Source: Gavia stellata
Taxonomy: Eukaryota > Chordata > Aves > Gaviiformes > Gaviidae
Length of the DNA stretch: 64,000 nt
Reading direction: 5' to 3'
Assembly: GCF_030936135.1 (NCBI RefSeq)
Contig: NC_082603.1
Coordinates: forward strand, 22,844,880 to 22,908,879
Positions 14,359 to 26,700 of the stretch are shown here, in pieces. The translations under genes were made by a program, and so were the position numbers. The first letter of the stretch is position 1. Each line of letters starts with the position of its first letter. The notes under the pieces were generated by a model. It was not told the DNA's origin and did not search any database. It worked only from the letters and a program-made list of their open reading frames with translations.

Positions 14359-14508
14359 ATCGCGAGCTCGCTGCCCCCCCACCCCCCCGCTGAAGGGCAC
14401 CCCCAGAGGCTCGCTACTCGTGTGGGAGGGGCAGGGGAGCAGGGCCGGGCGAAACGCCGCGAGGTTTCGTCGTCGTTCGCCGGCACCCCTATGAAATCTC
14501 GCCCGAGG

Positions 14509-14518
14509 TCTCGCGAGG
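14509..14518. promoter_or_regulatory. TCTCGCGAG core-promoter motif
   Basis: TCTCGCGAGG matches nine of ten bases of the TCTCGCGAGA palindrome found in many CpG-island housekeeping promoters (BANP/Kaiso-type element). It lies about 130 bases before the FUBP1 ATG, a plausible core-promoter distance. A related ATCGCGAG lies near 14359. Confidence 0.5.
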
Positions 14519-14580
14519 TTACGCTGGTTTCCCTCCCCCCTCCCCGAGCACGATGCCGCGCAGGAATGTGAAAGGCTCCC

Positions 14581-14647
14581 GCCCGCCGCCATTTTCTTTC
14601 TTTCTTGGCAGGCAGCGAGTGGGGCAGGAAGCGGTGGCTGAGCGAGT
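14581..14647 (+). promoter_or_regulatory. FUBP1: FUBP1 start region and 5' UTR with YY1-like sites
   Basis: GCCGCCATTTT near 14583 is a strong YY1-type element of the kind that sits at or just after start sites, followed by a pyrimidine stretch. The start codon context (GTATGGCGGAC) contains a second, inverted YY1-like core. The exact cap site cannot be read. No 5' UTR intron is needed, because the stretch runs open into the ATG. Confidence 0.5.
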
Positions 14648-14761
14648 ATGGCGGACTATTCCACGGTGCCCCCTCCTGCTTCGGGCGCGCCCGGGGGAGG
14701 CGGTGGTGGAGGTGGAGGAGTGAACGATGCCTTTAAAGACGCGCTGCAGAGGGCTAGGCAG
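14648..14761 (+). CDS. FUBP1: FUBP1 exon 1 (residues 1-38)
   Basis: Encodes the start, the nine-Gly run and most of the N-terminal amphipathic helix that in the family contacts PUF60/FIR and other splicing partners. It ends CAG|GTGTGT in phase 0. The ATG is in a CpG-island context and matches the family's MADYS start, so the start is secure. Confidence 0.96.
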
Positions 14762-17700
14762 GTGTGTGTGTGTAACGTGGCTCTGCCAAATCAATGGGCC
14801 CTCGGGTCTCGGGGCCCGGAGGCAGCTGCTAACCAGGCCGCGGCGCCTGAGCCGCGGGAGGAGTTAGCGGGCTGCGCCCTGACGACGCTCGGCTCTGGGG
14901 AGACCTCAGGAGGGGGCCCCTCCGCCAATATGTGTCTGCGGGGTGGGGGGAGCTTTGTCCCGTCCTGTCACCCCCCTCCGCGCACGCCGTGCTGAGCGCC
15001 CGCGCCGCCCGGCCGTCCTCCTCGGGCGGTGAAAGGTTTTTTCAAGTCAGACTCCGGCTCCCTCCGCTCCGCCATTGCCCGCTGGCCGACTGGGCGCTCT
15101 CTGTGCCCCGGCTCGGCCCGAAGTGATCCGCGCCATCGCGGAGCGGCGGGGGTGAGGGGAGCAGCGCTGCGGGGTCACTGCTGCCGGCCTGCGGGGAGGG
15201 AAAATCTCGGCCGGCCGTTAGCGGCGTGCCGCCTTATCGGGAGCCGGGCACCTAGCCGGGCCGCTCGGGCGGCGGAGGGGCAGGAGGGAGGGCGGCTCCG
15301 CCGCGCGGCCTGTATTGTGTTCCCCGAGGCGCCCTCGGTGCCCGCTAACCTGTTCGGACCGGTTGGGAAGCGCTGCGGCCTGCGGAGCGAAGGCGGTGAG
15401 GGCTGTCTTTTCGGAAGTTCTTTATCCCGACGTTTTATTTGTAGCTTTTGCACCGCGGGCGATGTTTTCAATATTTCTCGGCAAAATTTTCGCCTCGTCT
15501 GGTAATAACCCGTCGCGATTTTGGCAATATTTGAAGACCTGGTGTAGTCGAAACTATTAAGGTTTGAAATATTTTTAGTGGTAAGGCCGTCTGTGAAATA
15601 CCGCAGTGTTTCGTGAAGAAAGGGTAGAAAAGGAAAAGCCCCTTTTAGAAAAAAGTTTCTGGTGTTTGAAGGGTAGGGTTTGTTTTTTTCCAACCGATGA
15701 AGAAAATATAGGAAGCTTTGCTGTTGAAGGATGAGCATAAGTCTTCTTGAAGACATTAAAAATTAAATTTGTGTGAGCAGAATTGTTTCTAGCAGCAGCC
15801 TATTTACTTACTTGGGGTTATTTTAATACGTATTGTCTAAGTCGCTTAAAATTGTTTGGAAGACCTGGAATAAGTGAAGGCTGACTGAATGTTTTATTTA
15901 TTTATTTATTTTTTTTACTCGCAACATTTGTCTTTTGTTTAGATTGCAGCAAAAATTGGAGGAGATGCTGGCACGTCAATGAATTCAAACGACTACGGTT
16001 ATGGAGGACAGAAAAGACCTCTTGAGGATGGAGGTATGCCCTTCGTTACTGCTGCATTTATGTTTGTTCAGGAAGTCCACGGTGCCAGAAAGATTGTAGA
16101 TGGCTTTTTGTATGTGTGGGTTACTTTCTATAGCACAGGGTAAAAACATTTTATTCCCTTTATAGGTCATGACATGCTGTTTCATTTTCAGTTTAATAGG
16201 GTAATTTGTTTTAAACCATTGTGCTCTAACCTGAAGTGAATGCAAGCCTGGTTTAAAATACTTTAAATGTGGTTTAAATGCTGTAAAGAGGAAAATGTGT
16301 GCTAGGAAGGGGGGCAGATAAATTGATGGTTGAGAAACGCTTACACAGGTATGGCATTTAAGTCTTTTGTTGTTGTGTAGGACTGACTACAGTTTGTAAA
16401 TTACAATTAGAGTAGGAAGTGCTCACTCCTTAAATTTGATTGTTTCATATACTTTATTACTTCACAGTTTCAAATAAAAGTATTAATGCATTTCATTGTA
16501 AAAGCATAGGACTTTAAAAAAAGACAGGAAAGTAATTTTTCTACCTTGTAGACACTTTTGCTTAGTCTAATATTTAAGCCTATAGCATGTGTGAACCCTG
16601 ATAAGATCATACTTAAATCTTCTAACTTGTTGCAGCTTTTTGGATTTGTCTTATACTGCAGTAAAGTTTTCTCCTGAAATGTGTGTGTGTTGTTTTCTGT
16701 CTCTTACTAAGCAGCCAGTTTGAACTTAACAGGGTTTGATATGTTTAATATACACACAAAATCCTGGGTAAATTGTGGAAAGACATCTCTGAGCTTGTTG
16801 AAACGTTCTTGTAGGTCTCACAAAAGAGCAATGCCTTTTTTTCCTTTGAGAGGATTGAAACTCAGTCTACAGAATGTAACTAAGGCTTTATATCAGGAGT
16901 TCTTGTGTCCTGTAATAAAGTTTTTTTTTTCTATTAACAGTGAGGTTTTTAATATACGAAAATGAGCTAATGATGCTTCAGATGATATATGTAATGTATT
17001 CTTTTTATTTTATGTGTAGATGGCTCTTGGACAAGTCCGAGCAGTACAACACACTGGGAGGGAATGCCCTCTCCTTTTAAAGGCAGGAATTTTTATTTAT
17101 TACCTGTGTTTAGTATGTAAACATGAAATTAAACTAGTGGATCTTTCTGGATTGACACAAATATTTCTTGGAATATGTGTCTGAGTTTTTGCTGCACATA
17201 AATTATGGTGGTTCATATAACCTTTATTTTGGGGTGGGAAGGAAGCATCTGAAGTCTATCTTTTCAGATATAGGTTAATTATGCTTTTTGTTCCTTTACT
17301 GTACAGAAAGGATTTGGATGGTAGTGATGTAGTTGCTTTGAATCTGCTTTTTTTTGAAGTTTTATGCTATGAAATGCTTGATATTTGGATAGAAATTTCA
17401 TATTGACATTCAGATTGAGATTGCATTGCCATGTGATACTGTTGTATTTTCAGATGTTTGATCTAGATTTGTGGTCATTGTCAGAAAATTTTTTTCTTTA
17501 AATCATTGTTGATTTTTATATGGATTTGATTTTTTTTTTTCTTTTTTACTATAGAAGCATCATTAGCTTGAGCAACCAACAGAGCTAAACTTTGTTCCTT
17601 GTCTTAGTTAAGTTTCAGTGACTGGGTATCTATGAGCAATCTACAGTGTGTTCTGAAAACTGCCTTTTGTTAAACTACTGAATAGATAATATGGAAAAAC

Positions 17701-20700
17701 CTAACATCTTTTCAGCTATACTAACCAAATGCTGAGTGTTCGTGAGATTCTTTCTTTTATTCAGATGATCAACTCCGTGAAATTGGAGGAAAAAAAAAGA
17801 AAGGAAAAAAAAAGAAAGGGGGACTAAAATACACTGGAAAGTTACAATTCACACTAAAAGGTGTAAACACTTCTTGAATTTCTTGGCAAAAAAAATTTAA
17901 AAAATCTTAATTTTGCAGATCAACCAGATGCTAAGAAAGTTGCTCCTCAGAATGACTGTAAGTAATTTTTATTTTGTTGCCAAAAAAACCTAAACAAGTG
18001 TAACATTGTCAGAACAAGAATTTGAAATGGTGTTCTGGTAGGTGATACTTGCATCAGTAAGATCAAAAGAAGAATGGCTGGGGGTTTATGTCTTGTTTTC
18101 TTGAAGCAGTGCGAGTCTGCTTTATAAAGCTGACAATGTTGTTAGCAACAGCTGAGAATTTTTTTTTAGCTGTTTTTAAACCTCTTGATAACAGTTGTTA
18201 AAAAGTCAACTTGGACAAAAGTTGATACAAATAAGTTTTATTATCAAAGGACAAGCTTGGTTGTAAATTATACTACTTGTTTGAATTTAATTTTAACAAT
18301 ATTTGTTTATAGCTTTTGGAAATCAGCTACCACCGATGCATCAACAGCAAAGGTAAGAGTTACACTACCTCTTATGTAGAGTTTTCCTTTTTACTGAAAG
18401 AAAGCAGTTTCAGGAAATTTTTCTGGAAAAGTGGTATCAATGCATAAAGCAATTGCTCTGTATTTGTGTGATCTGCTGAAATTTAGCTTCAGCAAGTCCC
18501 AAGCCAAACACTTAAAATGCATCTACATTGTCATCTCTTTCTTTCTCTTTGCAGCCTAGGCTGTGCATCAGGCTTAGTAAAACGAAAATGCATTGCTGGT
18601 GTTTACTAGTTGAGCATAGGTAGTGTAACCAGAAGTTGGAAGCTGATAGGAATGGGAAGGGGTTGATGCTATCTTGTAAACAAAAAGGAAAGCTAATGGA
18701 ATTTTAAAAAAAAAAAAAATTTAAAAAATTTCAGGTTCAATACAGCGTATTGCTCAGTCAGCTACATTTGCTACAACTTAGTAGTTGTCTCCAAATGTTT
18801 CTTCCCTAAACAACCACATGCAACTAATATTCTTAATGCTTTGGCTGGTTTTGATAGATGAGATGCTGAAATTTGTATATTTTAAGCATACTTCAATGGA
18901 TATACAGATAAAACTTAAAATGCTACACTGGCCTTTTCTTTACCACACATCTGTTAATAGTAAAGGGGATGAAGGAAAACTTAAATAAATTCATATTGTA
19001 CTGGAACTTTTTGTGGTCGTTTTTGTATATTGTTAGTTTACTTACTACTGTGCTTGCGTAATGACCTTAAAAGTTAATGGGAGGCAAGTAAGCCAGGGTG
19101 ATAGTGGGGGTACTACCTTTCTTTAGTTTAATGAGAGAATATATATAAATTTAATGCCAGTTTGGTCTCTGAATGGTCGTTGTATTTTGTTTGATTTAAC
19201 ATTCTCTGTAGGTCTGTGATGACAGAGGAGTACAAAGTTCCAGATGGGATGGTTGGATTCAGTAAGTAGTGTGGATGTGGTGTTGTAGTATAGTGAGGGA
19301 TGTTAGCAGATGCTGTTAATACAAATAATCTTTCTGTATTTTCTTTCTCCAAGTAATTGGCAGAGGTGGAGAGCAGATCTCACGTATACAGCAAGAGTCT
19401 GGCTGTAAAATACAGATTGCACCTGGTAACTATTTGTGGGGTCTTTTTCTTTGTTTATTTTGATGGGGTTTTTTGATAGAAAGTTCAGAAGGCTGATCAT
19501 TGCTTCTAATTGCCTGAACCTTCATTTAAGGTGTATTTTAAAATTTTGTGCTAATCGCAATTATCATGGTCTAAAGAAATGCAAACTGTTGTGATACACT
19601 GATTATTCTACTTCAGTGAAGTTCCAGTACTTTGTATATTAATTTTAATTTCACTTTCTGACTTAACACTGCTGCTAAATCGGTTTTATTTTATAACCGT
19701 AGATAGTGGAGGCCTGCCTGAAAGATCATGTATGCTAACTGGAACACCAGAGTCTGTTCAGTAAGTAAAACAAATTCAGTGTGTTCATATTTAACTGTGC
19801 AATGCACTTCATTTTTTAGATCTAAATATAATTATCTAGATAGTATGTTTATAATATTATGGTTTTCCTCCATTGAAGAGGCAGGCTGGTTACAATTAAG
19901 TGTATACATAAGAAAAAAGGCCCTGAACCTGCAGTCAGATCCCTCAACGTACTTCGAATTTTAAGACAAAAGTGTGGAACTTCAACTTTTTCAAGTCCAA
20001 ATCTTGCTGTAGATGATACTTATCTAACCATGCACTGATTTCAACTTGAGAATGAAATGTGTGAATGTATACTGAAAATAAATGTGTGCTAAAAAGAAAC
20101 TCTTTATTAACCATAATTTGGAAGATGACAGGGAAAATGTGAAAACTCAGTGGTGTGTAAGAGTAGGAGTTACTCAAAGCCCAGCCCATCACAGTTCTTA
20201 AATGTCTTTGGTTTAAATTAATGTATATGAAAAGTTATGAAAGTGATGTCTATTTAATACCTGTCAGCAAAGTTAATTTTTGCCTTCCTGTGTTTGGGGA
20301 AGAGGATGATAGCAATGAAAATGGTTTTTTTTTTTACTGGCACAGATGTTATATAACCACTTGAAGACTGACTTACACTGGCTTTGCTAGGGAAGATCTT
20401 AAGTGTAGTAGTGTATTTGGTATTACCTCATTTACGTTATGTTAGCTGCTCCCATTTCATGTTTGCAGGTAAGGCCTGCAGCTACATGTTTTCGTTTGGG
20501 AAAGTAGCATGGCATTCTCCTCTTATGTTGCAGCCAAGCAGGCTGCTGTTAATGAAGTCATTCTTTTATGGGAATTTCCTTTCTAATTATAGTTTATTCT
20601 GCTAATTATTTATTAGTGGAAAGAGTTTTAAGTAATGTTAGTACTGTAATAATGATTTTACTCTGATGGCAACTGACTTATATGTGGTGAATATATACTT

Positions 20701-23700
20701 GCTTCTGTCCGCTCTTCTGGTAGTGGTTACATGTACAAATGTCCTTACTTTGCATGTTGAATCAAGCAGCAGCTATCATGGTACTTGGTGTTAAAGCTAG
20801 GTTTATTTTACGGTCTGGGGTTTTTTTGCCTTTTTATAAAACGGAAAATAAAATAGACCTGCCTTAAGATTGGCTGTTAGTAGATTAAAGAAACATTATT
20901 GTCAAATGAGAGATTGCTTAATTTCAGTAGTAATTCAGATAAAGGTAGAAAAAGCTTTCTGTCTGATTTTTTTTTTTTTAATGCACTAAAAAAGGTAAAT
21001 TGTAACAATTTCAGATCTTCTAATTATCATGTTTTGGGTTCTTTTTAATATTTTAAAGGACAAGGTTTCCATCTTTTGTTCTGAGTTAAGGTTTGATCAA
21101 TGTAACTATATTCAGGGATGATGGTCATGTTTGAGGAGGTAACTTTTATTTACGTGTGTTTTGGTAAAGAACTACCTTTTGTATTCTGACACTGGTGTGG
21201 TTTTAGGTCTACCACATTATCTTGCAATTAGTTTCTTAAGTTACTGTTACAGATTTACTGAGTTTCCCTTATTTCTTAGTGATAGTAATTGTATTTCTTC
21301 TGCAGAAACTTTTCAAATTAAGAAAAACAAAAATTTTCAAGCAGAATAGATGTGGGTAAGTGATACTTGTAGGAATAAGTGTATTTATAAATTTATATAT
21401 TCCTTCACAGATCAGCAAAAAGATTACTTGATCAGATAGTTGAAAAGGGAAGGCCTGCACCTGGCTTTCATCATGGTGATGGACCTGGAAATGCAGTCCA
21501 AGAAATCATGATTCCAGCAAGTAAAGCAGGATTAGTTATTGGAAAAGGTGGAGAGACAATTAAACAATTACAGGTATATATGTATCTTCTTTTAATCATG
21601 GGATGTGATAATACCAAATCTGGATTTGAGTGGGTATTGACCTCCCTTTTGTCAAATAGGAGCGGGCAGGTGTCAAAATGGTCATGATTCAAGATGGTCC
21701 ACAGAACACTGGTGCAGACAAGCCCCTTAGGATAACTGGAGACCCTTATAAAGTTCAAGTAAGGAGCCCTTGAGAATTCAGAGTATCTTAAAATCCATTC
21801 TGATGTTGCAGTACCTAAATGAACTTTCATTCTTCTTTTAGCAAGCCAAGGAAATGGTGCTGGAGTTAATTCGTGATCAAGGTGGCTTTAGAGAGGTGCG
21901 CAACGAATATGGGTCAAGAATAGGAGGAAATGAAGGGATAGACGTAAGCATGGTTGAAAAACTTGTTCACTGTATTTTGAGATGTTAACATTAAAATGTT
22001 AAACTGGGTAATACCACTGAAAGCTCTTAAACAGATCCAAAAATGTTTGTGGCATGTAAGTATTACTTGATCGTTGCCGAAATTATGACTTTAAATGGTG
22101 TGCAGCATTCACTTTACATTACCAGCAGTTCTGAACAGTTTCAGCTAGCTGGAGTTCTTAGCAAGTAAGTTTTATGGCTAAGTATATAATGTCATTATAG
22201 AAATTGAAGTTTGGCCTTTGCAGAATAATATTTAAATCCACCTGTTACGCAAGTCATGAGCTTATAACTGCTTATCAGAAGTGAGGCTGAAAGTTTCATC
22301 TGCTAGAATCTGCACTTTAGGCCTGTTAAACTTTTGTTCTTTGACTGTGAGAAGCATAATATCCACTGGAATTGCCCCTATGAGAACTTGTAGTGCATAG
22401 GATCTCTTTCTTTTTGATGCTTTTGTCCAGTATTTGCTAGGCTTGTGACTTGATATTAAAAAATTCACACTCCAGAAAGCTTTAAGTGGCATAGGCCTGG
22501 CCCTAGTTTACCATTCTAATATGTGACCCTTTAATTGTGTGAATTTGGTAGGAATATTTGCATCATCGACATCTTGACTTTTTTTTTTTAAGGTTCCAAT
22601 ACCACGATTTGCTGTAGGTATCGTAATTGGAAGAAATGGAGAGATGATAAAAAAGATACAGAATGATGCTGGTGTTAGGATCCAATTTAAGCCAGGTTGG
22701 TAATATGTCCATAAGTTTTTGTGAATTAAGTGTAAATTTACTGGATTACATATACTGGAATAGTTCATTTTTATTCCAGATGATGGAACAACTCCAGATA
22801 GAATAGCCCAAATCACAGGGCCTCCTGACAGATGTCAGCACGCTGCAGAAATTATTACAGATCTCCTTCGAAGCGTTCAGGTTGGGTAATATGTTGTTTA
22901 CCATTTAAAATCTCTTGCCAGATTTCTGGAAAGACTTAAAATTTTAAAAAAAAGTATGTAACTAAAGTAAATAATTTAATGGTGTCATTTAAATCTACTT
23001 CAAAGTTGGGTCTGGAATATGAATGTTTGCTTTTACAGTTACAGTTTTGTAAGTGTCAGGATGATAATGGTAATACTGATTCAAAGTCTTGGCAGTTCTT
23101 GATCTGTCTGGTTTTAGAGCTGCTTATTCTGTTGTCTTGTATTAATAGCTGATATGCTGTTACTTTTGGTTGTAATTGGTGTTTAAAAGACGGTATAAAT
23201 GCTTATTTTGAGATGAGCCCCACTGCTGCATTTACAAAAGGCAGACAGAAATTATATCTTTGTACATGTGAAACTTTCTGGTTTCTTCTGTGTCCTTTCC
23301 TTCTTCGCCTTTCATATGCAGAGTTGTACACAACATCCTTTAAAATACAATTTCGGTCTTCTGGAAAAGATACTACTTTAACTATCGAAACTGTCTGAGT
23401 AATAAATCATTTTTTTCTTAACAAATTATGTGATGTAACCAGTTGGCATTAATAATTTGTTTGCAGTAATTCTTACAGATCATGCTCATTTATTGCTTTT
23501 TCTTTTTAGGCTGGTAACCCTGGTGGACCAGGACCTGGTGGTCGAGGAAGGGGTAGAGGCCAAGGCAACTGGAACATGGGGCCTCCTGGTGGATTACAGG
23601 AATTCAATTTTATTGTTCCCACTGGCAAAACTGGATTAATCATTGGCAAAGGCAATATATCTTACATATATGTGTATCTCTATGTAGTTAAAAAAACTCT

Positions 23701-26700
23701 CAGCTTTTCTATTTGTACAAATAGCCATACTAGAGAGATGTTTTCAAGAGAAGCCTTTGCAAATAGTTTCATGTACAGTAGAGCAACATAATACTGCTTA
23801 ATCATAACACTCCTAATATTCTTTTCAGATTTTCCTCACCCAGACACATACCCCAGTAGTTAAAAGTCAAGCACCAATCAATTTATCTAAGCAATTTTTT
23901 TAAAAAGTAATACAAGTGCTGAGTTACATTAGTAGTGTTTGGTAGATTCTTAGGTGATGTATCTTGTAATTAACTTGCATTTGGTACTGCTTGATTAGCC
24001 TAGTGTTATTGCGTCTGTAACTCGCTCTCAAAACTAATTTTCACATACTCCAGTGAAGATCTTCTATAGTGGAATCCTGCAACAATTTCTTACGTGTGTG
24101 TTTATTAAAATAATTCCTTCTCAAGTAATTCCATCTGTATACTTCTAAATGAAATGGTTGAGTTATCTTAATCTTCTGTTTGTAATGTGTTTTCCAGACA
24201 CAACAAATAGGCTGACATAGTTCAGTTCTTGACCTGGAAGGTTGACTGATGATTTTTTGTTGTTTTTTTTTTTAAATGCCGAATGGACCCCTGTTTTGAA
24301 AACTTTGTGCCTACTAATGATACAAGTAACTTCTCAGGATCCTATAAGAGGAGGAAGTAGTTTAGGGAATTTAACTTTCTTGTTTTAGTGCACTGCAAAA
24401 AATGTGGACTTTACCATCTGGTCAGCTTCTGGGGTTTTTTTGTCACCTGTGCTTGCTTACTGCTTTATAGGGAGGTTAGGCTTTAAGGTTGTATTTACTA
24501 ATAACCATGGGTATCGGTTGTTGGTGTCTAATCTTAAATCTTTACATGAATGGAAAAAAACAGAACATAGTAGGAATTCTTTGCTGTTCTTTCTGAGTAA
24601 CAATATTGTGGTCTTTAATTGAAAAAATCATTTATTTTTACCAGTTTATTGCAATGAAAACTCTACACTACACTGAAGAGGCTTTTTTTAATTGTTGTTA
24701 GAATGTTCTTGTGTGGCTCATAAGAACAGGTGTCTTCACTTCCTTATCTTCAGCTTCCATGCAGTTGACTTTCTCTGATTTGAGTCTTAGTATTTTCACT
24801 TTAATGCATGTCATAAAAGCTGTATGTCACATTGTAGGTGGTGAAACTATTAAAAGCATAAGCCAGCAATCTGGTGCTAGAATAGAACTTCAAAGAAATC
24901 CTCCACCTAATGCGGATCCAAACATGAAGATGTTTACTATCCGTGGAACACCCCAGCAAATAGATTATGCACGACAACTTATAGAAGAAAAGATTGGCGT
25001 GAGTGTATAACTATATTTTGGTTTACTATTATAACTAAACGCAACAGGAAGTGAGTCTCCTTTGTGGAGACTTCTTTTCCATTTCACTTCCAAATTACTT
25101 AATCAGATAATAAATTGATAATAAAAAAATGGTAATCTGGGTTTAAAGTAATATAAACATAACTTGATGCACCAAAAGAAGCAAAAACTTGAAATGGAAA
25201 GAAACTGTTGGCTTTCTTCAGTGTAATATAGCATATTTTTTAATAATGTGTTCTTGCAGATGCCTGCTTTGTGCATAATGAAAAATTTTATGACTTCAAA
25301 GATGTTCTTGATATTGTTAAAGCTAATAAACTGTGTTTAGTTTTTCAGTCTCGGTATGTTTAGGTAGAGTTTTAATCCAAGTTTACGGTCTTTAAATTCA
25401 CTGCAGTTCTGTTTGCATGTGTATGCATGTAATCAAATTTACTACCTGTATTTTGTACCTCATCTTACAGACAGATTTAATTAGCAAGATTAGCCAGATT
25501 TAGATGTATCAGTTTATTTTAAAATGCTGATAGTCTTGTTTTAATTTTGGGGGTTTTTAATGCAACATGTGGAAAAATCCATGTTTATTTGTAAAATTCT
25601 TTATTTCCTCAAGAAAGAACTGAAATAAATGTAGCTTTTTAGTTGCTATTACTGCCATGGCTGCTTTTAATTCTCTTCTTTAACTAGCCATAAGCCTAAT
25701 GTATTTTCAAAAAGACTGTTTTCTCCAGGGAAATGTCTTCATAAAAACAATCAAACCTTTTAGATTATATTCTTTAAAGTGTTCAGATTTATGATCTGTA
25801 TGCTACTTTTGTTGCAGGGTCCAGTAAATCCGTTGGGTCCCCCTGTTCCCCATGGACCCCATGGTGTTGTTCCTGGCCCACATGGACCTCCTGGGCCACC
25901 AGGTCCTGGCGCTCCCATGGGACCATATAACCCAGCTCCTTATAATCCGGGGCCTCCTGGCCCTGCACCTCAGTAAGTACTGCTTCAGCTAGCTTCCCTT
26001 TTTGTAGGGTGAGCCTGGGACTGTCTTTCACTGTATATGTATGACTTGATCTTTTATAGTGGTCCTCCAGCTCCATATGCTCCACAAGGGTGGGGAAATG
26101 CTTATCCGCACTGGCAGCCACCAAATCCACCAGATCCAGGTAAGCAATATCACAGTTGTACTGTAATGTAGATATACCTTGAGCACATCCATTTTGTCCT
26201 TACCAATATATACATTTCACAATTCATTTGTGTTACACTGATAAATCTGAAAAAGCTCCTATTCTTCAGGCTTTACTGATTGTCAGTTTACATATGTTTT
26301 ACACTTCCCACGTGTTGCTTCTGAAATGTTCAAATGCAATTGTTACAGTTGGAATATGCTGCTTTACTTACACATTGTTGATATTGCATCCCAATTTATG
26401 ATACTTTTTGGAAGACTCTTGATTAGCTGATTTTGTGCAGATGAGTTCATTTTTCTTACAACGGATGTTATTACATAAAGTTCTTTAATGAGGATGTGTT
26501 TTCTTTCCCTAATAGCCAATGACTTTGTATTTTATTTTAAACAGTGCCCCTTACAATCTCACTGATCCTGGCTTTGTACAGTTTATGCTATATAACATAT
26601 TTCTAGCTTTTGTTGACCTATATGTGGATTGCTTCTCGGAGTCTGATACAAACGTATTTTGTTCAGTCCTTTTTGAGGGATAAAACTTCTGTTGAACTGC

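Larger units (their letters stand above)
13450..15480. promoter_or_regulatory. CpG island over the DNAJB4/FUBP1 divergent promoter
   Basis: GC content and CpG density rise sharply from about 13,450 and fall again after about 15,450, in an otherwise AT-rich region. The island spans the FUBP1 start codon (14648) and the start of its first intron. It also covers the predicted start of the leftward gene. Long open frames inside it, such as 13447-13920 minus and 14320-14592 minus, follow from low stop-codon density and match no protein I know. Confidence 0.85.

Noticed and set aside
13447-14592. Open frames of 90-185 codons in the left CpG island
   Set aside because: Same compositional cause; several overlap in opposite directions and none resembles DNAJB4 or another known protein.
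24711-25010. 99-codon frame starting inside FUBP1 intron 13
   Set aside because: It is exon 14 plus upstream intron read through; the acceptor at 24837 and the KH4 frame define the true exon.
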